From contig NZ_VUMT01000008.1 in the NCBI RefSeq assembly GCF_009696045.1, positions 1-64,000 on the forward strand: 64,000 nt of DNA, given 5' to 3'. Below are positions 39,472 through 47,289 of this stretch, one piece after another. The notes beneath the pieces are model-generated. The model was not told where the DNA came from. It saw nothing but the letters and a program-made list of their open reading frames with translations, and ran no database searches. The stretch is from Velocimicrobium porci. Its GTDB lineage: Bacteria > Bacillota > Clostridia > Lachnospirales > Lachnospiraceae. A program made the position numbers and the translations under genes. The first letter of the stretch is position 1, and the number at the start of each line of letters is the position of its first letter.

Positions 39472-39488
39472 GTTGCACGGAATGCAAC
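39472..39488. other. GTTGCA hairpin between regulator and NEAT gene
   Basis: GTTGCA-CGGAA-TGCAAC forms a short inverted repeat, and a related one lies at about 39539-39556. Neither is followed by a T-run on the minus strand. Either could be a second binding site or a weak processing signal for the regulator transcript. Confidence 0.3.
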
Positions 39489-39586
39489 ATTTTATATTTA
39501 GCTTCCAATTTTTTCTTTTCTTTTAGGCAAAAAATAAATGTTGTTTCCAATGCAACCATTTTTTGATTGTTGATAACATTTTTCAG

Positions 39587-40402
39587 TTATTGTAAAAAAA
39601 GAATAAGATTTGCAGCACTTTCCGGCATATGTATACTGCCCGCTGTACAAGTCATAATTAATCGAATCATGCCACGCAAAATATTGTCCTCTGGGATATA
39701 AACAAACCTTATAGCCTCAAGTGGAATATATGCAATCTCGTCATCAATCGTTACTTTTTTAATCTGATGTTCGTATTCATATTTCATTGTCCGCATTTTT
39801 CCTTGAATTTGAATTCGACTTCTAGGCGATGTTTTTCTAATTGTTTTTAATTTTAAACAAACGTGCCCACGATTCTTTCTCAATATTAAAACTGCTGGAT
39901 GAAAAAATGCTTCATTTGCCATAGATATCTGATCAATTCCCATTTTTCTATCCTTATAAAAAACATACTGGATTTTATAAGTTCCCTCTTCTATATATTG
40001 ACAAATTTCTTCTCCATTTAATATAATTTTTCGCTTATTGTCGCTTCGAAGCTCTTGATAAACCTTGGTCCAAACTCCCTTTACCTGGAAAAATTGAATT
40101 GTTTCATTTGAACATACCTCCAGTATCGCATAAGCATCTTCCTTAGCAGTTTCCTCTCCAACCCCATTGCATTGCAGCATATATCTTAAACAATCAAATC
40201 GTTTTTTATAATCACTTACATAGCTTTTTCCATAAGGCGTCAAACTGAATTCCTCATCTAATATTCCCTCCTGAATTCCATTAGAAATTGCTCTACTCAC
40301 TGTAGACTTATTTACACCAAAAATTCTTGCTACCTCACTTATATTTTTCTTTTGTTCCTGCCTAATAAGACAAAGAAGATATTTCATCTGATTCCCCGTC
40401 AT
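39587..40402 (-). CDS. DtxR-like transcription regulator with C-terminal NEAT-like domain
   Basis: 271 residues, no signal peptide or membrane helix, hence cytoplasmic. Residues about 5-60 form a winged helix (ISEVARIFGVNKSTVSRAIS, then LTPYG) and 65-105 a DtxR/MntR-like dimerisation segment (GVGEETAKEDAYAILEVCS). Residues about 139-251 look like a NEAT domain: GTYKIQYVFYK, then ISMANEAFFHPAVLILRK, then IQGKMRTMKYEYEHQIKKVT and a final VYIPEDNILRGMIRLIM. These align with NEAT-2 of the neighbouring surface protein (SMANSIIKSAQLQVKS, IQGLQYLDSGEYKEAQVTK). I infer a regulator that senses heme through a NEAT fold in place of the usual SH3-like domain. Operator GTTAGTTGTAACTAAC lies 27 bases upstream (autoregulation). 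Confidence 0.8.
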   Translation of the reverse strand: MTGNQMKYLLCLIRQEQKKNISEVARIFGVNKSTVSRAISNGIQEGILDEEFSLTPYGKSYVSDYKKRFDCLRYMLQCNGVGEETAKEDAYAILEVCSNETIQFFQVKGVWTKVYQELRSDNKRKIILNGEEICQYIEEGTYKIQYVFYKDRKMGIDQISMANEAFFHPAVLILRKNRGHVCLKLKTIRKTSPRSRIQIQGKMRTMKYEYEHQIKKVTIDDEIAYIPLEAIRFVYIPEDNILRGMIRLIMTCTAGSIHMPESAANLILFLQ

Positions 40403-40428
40403 CTTTCTTTCCTCTCTTTCTAATGATG

Positions 40429-40444
40429 GTTAGTTGTAACTAAC
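40429..40444. promoter_or_regulatory. Operator of the DtxR-NEAT regulator gene
   Basis: GTTAGTT-GT-AACTAAC, a perfect 7-2-7 inverted repeat with both arms identical to the site at 39400-39415; only the central two bases differ. It lies between the regulator ATG and its upstream region, indicating autoregulation. The rest of 40445-40784 is AT-rich and shows no gene. Confidence 0.75.
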
Positions 40445-40784
40445 TTTTTACAGTTTACCTCTCCTTTCTCTATTTTTCCATAGCAAACACTGATAATTTT
40501 TCTCAAAATACAAAAATAGTGCTTAAAAAAATAAAAATTCTTTTTATCTTTTCAAACACCACTTATTTTTGTATATTTCAATTTAAAATCTTATTTTACG
40601 CTTTTCTTATTTTTCTATTCATAAAATTTCAATAGAATTTTTTACTAAAAACACATCCCGGAATATGTATAAAAAATATACCAATTTTAAAGAAATAATG
40701 ATATAAATTTGTATCTACTGGTTATACTCATCGCATAAACATTATTTAACCCATTCAGTGCATTTTCCACTCTTTATGGAGCTT

Positions 40785-42230
40785 TTAAATATTTTTTTCC
40801 CTCTTTATTTTGCTACTCATAATAACAGCTACAATAAGTGCAGCAAACTCTGCAATTGGAAATGCCCAAAATACAAGTTCTTTATTATCAGCATATCGAA
40901 CAAATAACCATGCAAGTGGCAAAGCAACAACAACAAGGCGAATCAGTGAAATGACAAGTGAATGAATTCCATAGCCAAGTGCCTGAAAAATTCCTTGATA
41001 TGCAATATTAGCACCTGCAAAAAGATATCCAACCGCAATAATATGAATTGCTGTAGTACAAAGAGCTTGGATTTCTGGTGACAGTGCAAAAATACCTGAT
41101 ATTAAATTTGCACAGAATTCCAATCCAATCATTCCAATCGCCATAATAATCAAAGTATCAATCATTCCATAACGGATACTCTCTTTCATTCGTTTTTTAT
41201 CTTCTCTTCCGTAATTAAATGCCAAGATTGGAATCAGCGCATTATTTAATCCAAATGCAGCAAAAAAAACAAATTGTTGGATTTTATAATATACACCGTA
41301 AGCGGTTACAAAGCTACCAGAAACACTACCCAAAATAATATTAACACCGTATGTCATAAATGACATTAAAGCCTGCATTAAAATAGCTGGAAATCCTACC
41401 ATATATATGCCTTTTATAACTTTTTTCTTAGGTTTTAAATAATATAGCTTATGTTCTAATTCTATATTATGTTTATAATGAAAATATGCTCCCAGAACCA
41501 TAGTTACAATCTGACCAATTACAGTTGCATAAGCTGCTCCTCTAATTCCCAACTCTGGAAATCCTGCGAGTCCAAAAATCATAACAGGGTCCAAAATAAT
41601 ATTAGTAATCGCACCCGCCATCTGAGCAATCGTTGACTGCATTGTCTTTCCAGTCGCCTGCAAAAGTTTTTCGTAAATCATATTCAGCATTACTCCAAAG
41701 GACAATATAGTGCAAATGCTAAGATATTGTTTTCCAAGTCCTATTACCATTTGATTTTCTGTCTGTGATTTTAAATATAATGGTATTCCAAACACTCCAA
41801 ACAATAAAAACACACAATAAGTACAAATTCCTAAAAATATCGCATTTCCAGCAATCTGGCTTGCTTTCTTTTTATTACCCTCTCCCAAGCTTCTTGATAA
41901 AATTGCATTGATTCCTACACCCGTTCCAACCCCGATCGCTACCATCAGCATTTGTATAGGAAACGCCAGTGTTAAAGCATTCATAGCTTCATCCGCTACA
42001 TCTGGAATTTTAGAAACAAAATAACTGTCTATAATATTATACAACGCTTGTAATACCATAGAAAATATCATAGGAACCCCCATTGACAACATCAGTTTTT
42101 TCACCGGCATTACTCCCATTTTATTCATTTCCTGACTATCCTCTTGTTTCAGATTGTCCAAATTCTGTTCGATTTTTTTCGGTTTCATCTCTCCATTTTG
42201 ATTCATTCGATTTTGTATAACTTCCTGCAT
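40785..42230 (-). CDS. MATE-family multidrug/metabolite exporter
   Basis: Membrane exporter of about 481 residues with twelve hydrophobic segments after a hydrophilic N-terminus of about 40 residues. Family features: MGVPMIFSMVLQALYNIIDSYFV in helix 1 and the second-half motif PAILMQALMSFMTYGVN. AAGGTGG before the ATG at 42230 places the start; the frame is open to 42266. It lies upstream of the heme locus on the same strand, and a palindrome sharing the TAGTT-NN-AACTA core of the heme operator lies 88-103 bases before its start. A link to heme, such as efflux, is speculative. Confidence 0.9.
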   Translation of the reverse strand: MQEVIQNRMNQNGEMKPKKIEQNLDNLKQEDSQEMNKMGVMPVKKLMLSMGVPMIFSMVLQALYNIIDSYFVSKIPDVADEAMNALTLAFPIQMLMVAIGVGTGVGINAILSRSLGEGNKKKASQIAGNAIFLGICTYCVFLLFGVFGIPLYLKSQTENQMVIGLGKQYLSICTILSFGVMLNMIYEKLLQATGKTMQSTIAQMAGAITNIILDPVMIFGLAGFPELGIRGAAYATVIGQIVTMVLGAYFHYKHNIELEHKLYYLKPKKKVIKGIYMVGFPAILMQALMSFMTYGVNIILGSVSGSFVTAYGVYYKIQQFVFFAAFGLNNALIPILAFNYGREDKKRMKESIRYGMIDTLIIMAIGMIGLEFCANLISGIFALSPEIQALCTTAIHIIAVGYLFAGANIAYQGIFQALGYGIHSLVISLIRLVVVALPLAWLFVRYADNKELVFWAFPIAEFAALIVAVIMSSKIKREKNI

Positions 42231-42317
42231 TTTTCCACCTTCCTTAATATTTTTTGCCAAATTCACGACTCTTTTATTGCTTATACATTTACCAAAACAA
42301 AAAATACGTATAATCTA

Positions 42318-42333
42318 AGTAGTTCAAACTACG
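42318..42333. promoter_or_regulatory. Palindrome upstream of MATE gene, related to the heme operator
   Basis: AGTAGTT-CA-AACTACG: the inner TAGTT-NN-AACTA core is identical to the sites at 39400 and 40429, while the outer two positions of each arm differ. It could be a weaker site for the same regulator or a site for another one. Confidence 0.45.
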
Positions 42334-42504
42334 ATAGATTACACGCATTCAAATTTTGCCGGACTTACATCTATATGTATATGCCTTGTTCGTTTTTATT
42401 ACAGGTTTATTATATCAAACAATTTTAATTTATGTAAGAATTTTTTTAATTTTTTTATCTACATTTGCTTATTTTAAATAATCACCTACAGGAGATGTAT
42501 TATA

Positions 42505-42708
42505 TTACTTGATAATTTCTAGTATCACAGAACCATCTGGTTGTCTTTCCTCTGAAACTATTTTATATTGAGTTTTGTTTCGTTCAAGCTGCTCCTTGTA
42601 TTTTTTCACTTCCTCGTCAACCATTTTAACTGCATAATCATGACCTAAATCTTCTTTCAACATAAAATGTAAAGTCTGTGTAATACATGCTGCTTTTACT
42701 CTTTTCAT
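42505..42708 (-). CDS. Small conserved protein of unknown function
   Basis: The 67-residue soluble protein contains KAACITQTLHFMLKEDLG, a charged helix (VKMVDEEVKKYKEQLERN) and a C-terminal strand (DGSVILEIIK). I recall similar small proteins in Lachnospiraceae but no assigned function. The start at 42708 is chosen because AAGGATGG lies 7 bases upstream; the frame is open to 42747. It is adjacent to the trailer end of the CRISPR array, with no evident functional link. Confidence 0.65.
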   Translation of the reverse strand: MKRVKAACITQTLHFMLKEDLGHDYAVKMVDEEVKKYKEQLERNKTQYKIVSEERQPDGSVILEIIK

Positions 42709-42912
42709 CTTATTACCATCCTTATCTCTTATATTATAATGAGACAATCAATTATGTTTTTTCAATCGCTTATAAGTATATTTTATCAAATATTTTTTCC
42801 TTATATATCACTTTCATCTAACCATGATTTTATGTTAGCATTGCTCCGTAATATGCTCTACACCACTAAATCTTAATACCTTTTAAGTTAAGGAAAAAAT
42901 TAATTTCTTAAG

Positions 42913-43077
42913 CTTTCAATTTACAAAACCTATACAGACTTTGACGTAAGCACAATTAGTTTACTTCGACAAGATGGTATTTCAATCCACAAAGCCTATA
43001 CAGACTTTGACACATAGTGATGCAAGATACCTGTTACAAAAAATATTTCAATCCACAAAGCCTATACAGACTTTGAC
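42913..43077 (-). CRISPR. Type I-C CRISPR array, three repeats and two spacers
   Basis: Repeats of 33 bases lie at 42913-42945, 42979-43011 and 43045-43077, separated by spacers of exactly 33 bases (42946-42978 and 43012-43044). On the minus strand the repeat begins GTCAAAGTCTGTATAGGC and ends TTTGTGGATTGAAAT; ATTGAAA is the usual 3' end, and CAAAGTC/GGCTTTG forms the hairpin. The repeat at 42913 has four changes, as expected of the trailer end, so transcription runs from high to low coordinates. The leader (43078-43200) is AT-rich. The only cas genes in the window are 30 kb or more away. Confidence 0.92.
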
Positions 43078-43200
43078 AGCAAAATCAGCCAAGTTTTAAC
43101 TCATTTCTTATTATTTTTCTATTACTATTATACAATTTTTGTTCCAAAAAGCAATACTAATTTCTTTCATTTCTTAATAATTATTTATTTTGCACAACAA

Positions 43201-43253
43201 AATTTTGGTGCGAATCTCCCAGGGTTTTTATGTTCACTTCACATTCGCACTAA
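43201..43253 (-). promoter_or_regulatory. Type I-C CRISPR leader-associated inverted repeat, copy 2
   Basis: GTGCGAAT...ATTCGCAC enclosing CTCCCAGGGTTTTTATGTTCACTT, about 125 bases upstream of the first repeat and in the same orientation as the copy beside the cas2 remnant (four mismatches in 53 bases). It marks the leader side of the array. Confidence 0.65.
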
Positions 43254-43500
43254 CTATAAACAGAACAAATCTCATTGAATTTTGATACAATTTTCCGAAG
43301 TACATCTCCCTAACTTATCTCATTATCAATTGTACAGTCATATACAGTATGTCCTTCCTGATTTAATAATCTGACTACTTCTTTTTTACTTTTCTGGCTT
43401 CAGTAGATTCTTTCATAATTCCTACTACTCCACTATCTATCTTTCCATATCTGCCAACAAAGCGATTGAACACAGAATTGGTACGATAACTGCCCTGTAC
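43254..43500 (-). pseudogene. Phage-type N-acetylmuramoyl-L-alanine amidase fragment
   Basis: Two frames separated by a frameshift read RFVGRYGKIDSGVVGIMKES-EARKVK, then EVVRLLNQEGHTVYDCTIDN and GDVLRKIVSKFNE with one in-frame stop. This matches the N-terminal part of amidase_3 lysins from clostridial phages. The zinc-binding histidine regions and the C-terminal half are missing. It adjoins the CRISPR leader element, probably a trace of phage-derived DNA in the rearranged region. Confidence 0.6.
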
Positions 43501-43620
43501 ACAACGATTTCCTATATTCTATAGTAACATGGTTATTTCTTCCATTCAATTATTTTTTTCCCATTTATACTTATGTTTGAAATTAATTGTGGGACTTACT
43601 CCGTGCGACATAACAAAAAA

Positions 43621-43666
43621 GACCGTAACCCATTGAAAACACTAAGTTTTCTCTGAAATTACGGTC
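43621..43666 (-). terminator. Terminator of efp
   Basis: GACCGTAA...TTACGGTC encloses a 30-base loop, with TTTTTTG following on the minus strand, just beyond the efp stop codon. Confidence 0.7.
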
Positions 43667-43695
43667 ATTCGATACTCTTATAAAATCGCTATATT

Positions 43696-44253
43696 TTATA
43701 CTCTCTTTAAATATTCACCTGTTCTAGTATCAATACTAATTCTATCACCTGTTTCAACAAACAATGGAACCAAAACAGTTGCACCTGTTTCAACTGTTGC
43801 TGGTTTTGTTGCTCCAGTTGCTGTATCACCTTTAAAACCTGGTTCTGTTTCTGTAATCTCTAATTCTACGAAAAGTGGTGGTTCAATTGCAAATACTTCT
43901 CCGTTGTGAGATAACATTTTTACCATATCGTTTTCTTTTACAAATTTTAAAGAATCGCCAATTGCATCTTGATTTAATGCAAACTGATCAAATGTTTCAA
44001 CATCCATGAAATTATATAATTCTCCATCAGAATAAAGATATTGCATATCTCTCTTTTCGATGTGAGCCTGTGGACATTTTTCTGTAGGACGGAATGTTTT
44101 TTCAACAACTCCACCATTTTTAATATTTCTCAATTTTGTTCTAACAAAAGCAGCACCTTTACCTGGCTTTACATGCTGGAATTCAATTACCTGATAAACT
44201 CCATTATCTAATTCAATCGTAAGGCCATTTCTAAAATCACCTGCTGATACCAT
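43696..44253 (-). CDS. efp: Elongation factor P
   Basis: EF-P rescues ribosomes stalled at polyproline stretches. The 185-residue protein has the usual three-domain length. The conserved [19 protein letters not shown] loop near residues 24-42 carries the position that is modified in many bacteria (here Lys in PGKGA). The C-terminal [17 protein letters not shown] is also conserved. GGAGG-type ribosome binding site and a downstream terminator make it a monocistronic unit. Confidence 0.97.
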   Translation of the reverse strand: MVSAGDFRNGLTIELDNGVYQVIEFQHVKPGKGAAFVRTKLRNIKNGGVVEKTFRPTEKCPQAHIEKRDMQYLYSDGELYNFMDVETFDQFALNQDAIGDSLKFVKENDMVKMLSHNGEVFAIEPPLFVELEITETEPGFKGDTATGATKPATVETGATVLVPLFVETGDRISIDTRTGEYLKRV

Positions 44254-44385
44254 ATTTGATATTCCTCCTTAAAATAATTACACTTCTATGTGGCAACATA
44301 TTTCTTATGCCGACCTCTTTCTTTCTAAATCGTTCGGTTCAATTCCACACTAATATATTTATTTTATCGTATCTTATAACATTTT

Positions 44386-44934
44386 TCAACTGTTTTTTTG
44401 TACAATTCCCGAATCTCCCGTCATAATCTTGTAATTTCTTATAATTTCTTCTACAATTTCATCTATTGTTTTATGGTCTGTCTCTATCATCATATGTGCA
44501 GTATACTCATAAATTGGTTTCCTAAACTCTAATAATTTGGCTACTTTTTCTTCTGCATGATCACCGGCTAACAAAGGTCTGGTCATATCATACTTCAATC
44601 TTTTTATTACAGTATCCTTTTGAACACTTAAATAAACTACAAATCCCAACTTACTTAAGATTTCTCCGTTTTGTTCCATTAAAGGCATACCTCCACCTGT
44701 GGAAATAATACAATTTTCACTGGAAATCTCTAAATTTTTTAACAGTTCTGTTTCACATTTTCGAAAATAATGTTCCCCTTCTTCTTCAAATATTTTGTTG
44801 ATTGTTTTATGTTCTTTCTCTTCAATCTCCCTGTCTGTATCAAGGAATAAATACGCAAGCTGTTTTGCAAGAACTTTTCCTACCGTTGATTTTCCACTTC
44901 CCATAAATCCAATCAAAACAATATTTTTTTTCAT
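44386..44934 (-). CDS. aroK: Shikimate kinase
   Basis: Phosphorylates shikimate at the 3-hydroxyl in aromatic amino acid synthesis. Walker A GFMGSGKST at the N-terminus, the DTDREIEE shikimate-binding Asp, FRKCETELL, the STGGGMPL motif and the RPLL lid region are all present. The start at 44934 follows GGAG with 6-base spacing. Other pathway genes (aroF, tyrA, aroA) lie about 7 kb away, so the pathway is dispersed. The protein ends with SGIVQKNS and is of normal length. Confidence 0.94.
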   Translation of the reverse strand: MKKNIVLIGFMGSGKSTVGKVLAKQLAYLFLDTDREIEEKEHKTINKIFEEEGEHYFRKCETELLKNLEISSENCIISTGGGMPLMEQNGEILSKLGFVVYLSVQKDTVIKRLKYDMTRPLLAGDHAEEKVAKLLEFRKPIYEYTAHMMIETDHKTIDEIVEEIIRNYKIMTGDSGIVQKNS

Positions 44935-44966
44935 CTTTTTCTCCATTTCTCTCTTACTTTCATAAC

Positions 44967-45461
44967 TTATCTCTGTTTTTCATAAAAATATAGTACAATT
45001 TTTTCTAAATATCGTTTGAATACAATTTGTATTTCTTCTTTTTTATCAATTGGAGCAACTAAAATATTTCTCATACCCAAACGCTTTGCCCCCCATACAT
45101 CCGTAAAGAGCTGGTCACCAATGAAAATTGTATTTGCAAGATTGGTGTTCATTAGTTCCATTGCTTTTTTATAATTTCTGCGTGCAGGTTTGTGAGCGTC
45201 ATAAATGTAATTTGTTTGAATTTCTTTGTTAAACCGAAGCACTCTTTCCCTTTTATTATTTGACAGCAAACAGCTGGAAAATCCTAATTTTTTTAAATGC
45301 TCAAATAATTGTTTTGCTCTCTCATCAGCATCTTTTCCATGCTCAACTAAAGTATTGTCAATGTCAAAAATAATCCCCCGATACCCCTCTTGATACAATT
45401 TAGCAAAATTAATCAGATAAGTAGAGTCTATCCTCTCATCAGGATAAAATGCACGAAACAT
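44967..45461 (-). CDS. YqeG-family HAD phosphatase
   Basis: HAD-superfamily phosphatase of 164 residues: motif I FDIDNTLVEHG, motif II LLSNN, and motif IV FIGDQLFTDVWGAKR. This subfamily is close to YqeG/GEP4, whose yeast member dephosphorylates phosphatidylglycerol phosphate; the bacterial substrate is not established. It lies between the nicotinamidase-like gene (11 bases upstream) and aroK (32 bases downstream), all on the minus strand and probably cotranscribed. Confidence 0.88.
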   Translation of the reverse strand: MFRAFYPDERIDSTYLINFAKLYQEGYRGIIFDIDNTLVEHGKDADERAKQLFEHLKKLGFSSCLLSNNKRERVLRFNKEIQTNYIYDAHKPARRNYKKAMELMNTNLANTIFIGDQLFTDVWGAKRLGMRNILVAPIDKKEEIQIVFKRYLEKIVLYFYEKQR

Positions 45462-45472
45462 ATAAAGTCCTC

Positions 45473-46000
45473 CTAATCAATCAGAATCTGACACATCTTC
45501 ATTGCGTCTAATGCCCTCTGATGGCTTTCTTCCGTCACTCCTGCACAACATAAGGCATCCACATGAACTGGTACTTCAGGCAAAAATGCTTTTATTAACA
45601 GCGCATTGGATATCACACAAATATCCGTACAAAGACCAATTACTGTAATTTTTTCTATCTCATGTTCTTTATTCTGTTCCACCAAATATTCTGCCAGTTC
45701 TTTCGAACCAAACGTTTCTTTTAAGAACCTTTTTCCGTGTTTATGCTCTACTGCTTCTTTTACCGATTTATTTAGTTCCCAACCTTTCGAATCTTTGACA
45801 CAATGTACAACCGGAAGATTTTTTCCTTCTTGTGTAGTCAGATAATTCTCCATATGTGTATCTAATGTATAAAGTATTGTTCCATCAAACTCTTCAATCT
45901 TCTTAACTACATCTGGCACAATTGCTGCCGCCTTCTTAGTGCCAAGACTTCCATCTACAAAATCATTCTGCATATCAATTACCAATAAATATTGTTCCAT
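45473..46000 (-). CDS. Isochorismatase-family cysteine hydrolase (nicotinamidase-like)
   Basis: The protein of about 175 residues has the nicotinamidase-type LLVIDMQNDFVDG (catalytic Asp), a central Lys (VHCVKDSKGWELN region) and VIGLCTDICVISNAL, which carries the catalytic Cys (second Cys of CTDIC). Metal-ligand positions fit PncA. The most likely role is nicotinamide to nicotinate in NAD salvage. The start at 46000 follows AGAGGAGA. The frame is open to 46129, but that extension lacks a ribosome binding site and family similarity. Confidence 0.85.
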   Translation of the reverse strand: MEQYLLVIDMQNDFVDGSLGTKKAAAIVPDVVKKIEEFDGTILYTLDTHMENYLTTQEGKNLPVVHCVKDSKGWELNKSVKEAVEHKHGKRFLKETFGSKELAEYLVEQNKEHEIEKITVIGLCTDICVISNALLIKAFLPEVPVHVDALCCAGVTEESHQRALDAMKMCQILID

Positions 46001-46245
46001 CGTTTTTTCTCCTCTTAATTTGGCAATACGAATCGAGTTTCCAAACTCCATTATAATAATTATAATAAACCAATCCAACAGAATCAATAAATAATTCTCT
46101 CCTTTCATTTGCCACGGAAAAATATACAAAAAACAATATTCAAAAACACCTCCTCAAGTTGAATAATTATACATTATTCTTGTATTTTCTTACTTACTAT
46201 GCTATATTAACTAAAAGAGACTATTAGAAAAAGGAGACTATCGCT

Positions 46246-46740
46246 ATGACAATGAAAGATTCTATCTTAAAGTGCTTAAAAGAATTGGATTTAGATTGTA
46301 AAATATGTGAACATGAACCAGTATTAGATTTTGAAACTGCTGCTTTAGTAGATGAGCGATTTCATTTAACAGGTGTAGAAAGTAAAAGTCTATTTATAAA
46401 AACAAAATCTGAAAAATACTATATTTATCTCACAGTTCAAGGCGAAAAATTAGATTCTAAATATATGAAAAAACTACTCGGTGAAAAAGTAAGTGTTGTA
46501 GGACCCGATGAACTGACAAATCTCACAACATGTGTACCAGGATGCGTTGCCCCATTCGGGTTTGACAAAGAATTGAATGTTCGTATTATTGTAGACAAAA
46601 AAATATTTAATTACGAAAAATTTATTTTTTCTCCTGCCGTTCCTGAAATGACTGTCGAGGCAAAAACAGAAGATTTACCAAAAATGTTAGAACAATACTA
46701 TGATGAAATTCTATATAAAGAATTAGACGAAGAAGAATAA
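46246..46740 (+). CDS. YbaK/ProX-type aminoacyl-tRNA deacylase
   Basis: The 164-residue protein belongs to the YbaK/prolyl-tRNA-synthetase-associated editing family: KICEHEPVLDFETAA, VESKSLFIKTKSEKYYIYLTV (the conserved Lys that positions the tRNA ester) and VPGCVAPFGF, the GxVxPFG signature. These enzymes hydrolyse mischarged Ala-tRNA(Pro) or Cys-tRNA(Pro) in trans. Start supported by AAAGGAGAC. The gene stands alone on the plus strand. Confidence 0.9.
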   Translation: MTMKDSILKCLKELDLDCKICEHEPVLDFETAALVDERFHLTGVESKSLFIKTKSEKYYIYLTVQGEKLDSKYMKKLLGEKVSVVGPDELTNLTTCVPGCVAPFGFDKELNVRIIVDKKIFNYEKFIFSPAVPEMTVEAKTEDLPKMLEQYYDEILYKELDEEE

Positions 46741-46798
46741 AATTCAGGTCTTTCCAAAACCATATCTGATTTCAAATAATATGATTTTGAAAAGACCT

Positions 46799-46999
46799 TT
46801 TTTCTTATCCAACCATGTTTTAATTTCCTGTTGATTTGTCGGGATTCCATACACCCCGACCATAGAAAACTAATGACAAAACAGAACCAATAGTCCAGCC
46901 AATTGGCCAGGAAAGCCATATTCCAAAAGCCCCCATATCCATTGTAATACATAAAAAGAACGCCAACAAAACTCTTAATATCAAATCTGCAAAAATTCC
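46799..46999 (-). pseudogene. C-terminal remnant of a MATE-family transporter
   Basis: One frame reads NGIFADLILRVLLAFFL, CITMDMGAFGIWLSWPIGW and VLSLVFYGRGVWNP before a stop at 46820-46822. GIWLSWPIGWTIG matches the last helices of MATE transporters. No start or upstream homology remains. The rest of 47000-47289 is AT-rich, apart from a terminator. Confidence 0.65.
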
Positions 47000-47207
47000 A
47001 TTTTACTGTCTGAATTCATAAATAGTAACAATAAATCATTTGGGAAAAAAAAGAAAGTTTTCAATTCCTTATTTTTTTCTTCTTACGTATTATAATCTTT
47101 TTACCCCAAATGTAAAGAGCTTTTTTGCTTTTTAAATTATAACTGCTAGAAATCCCTGGTATATTGTCTGTAAACTTTCATATTTGAATTTATAAAACCA
47201 AATAATA

Positions 47208-47260
47208 TAAAAAGTTCTGCAAAGCATTTTTAATCTGCTATACAGAACTTTTTATAATTT
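47208..47260 (-). terminator. Terminator of the oleate hydratase gene
   Basis: AAAAAGTTCTG pairs with CAGAACTTTTT around a 30-base loop, downstream of the oleate hydratase stop codon on the minus strand. Confidence 0.65.
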
Positions 47261-47289
47261 TATTGGTATTTACTTTAGTATTTTTCTTT

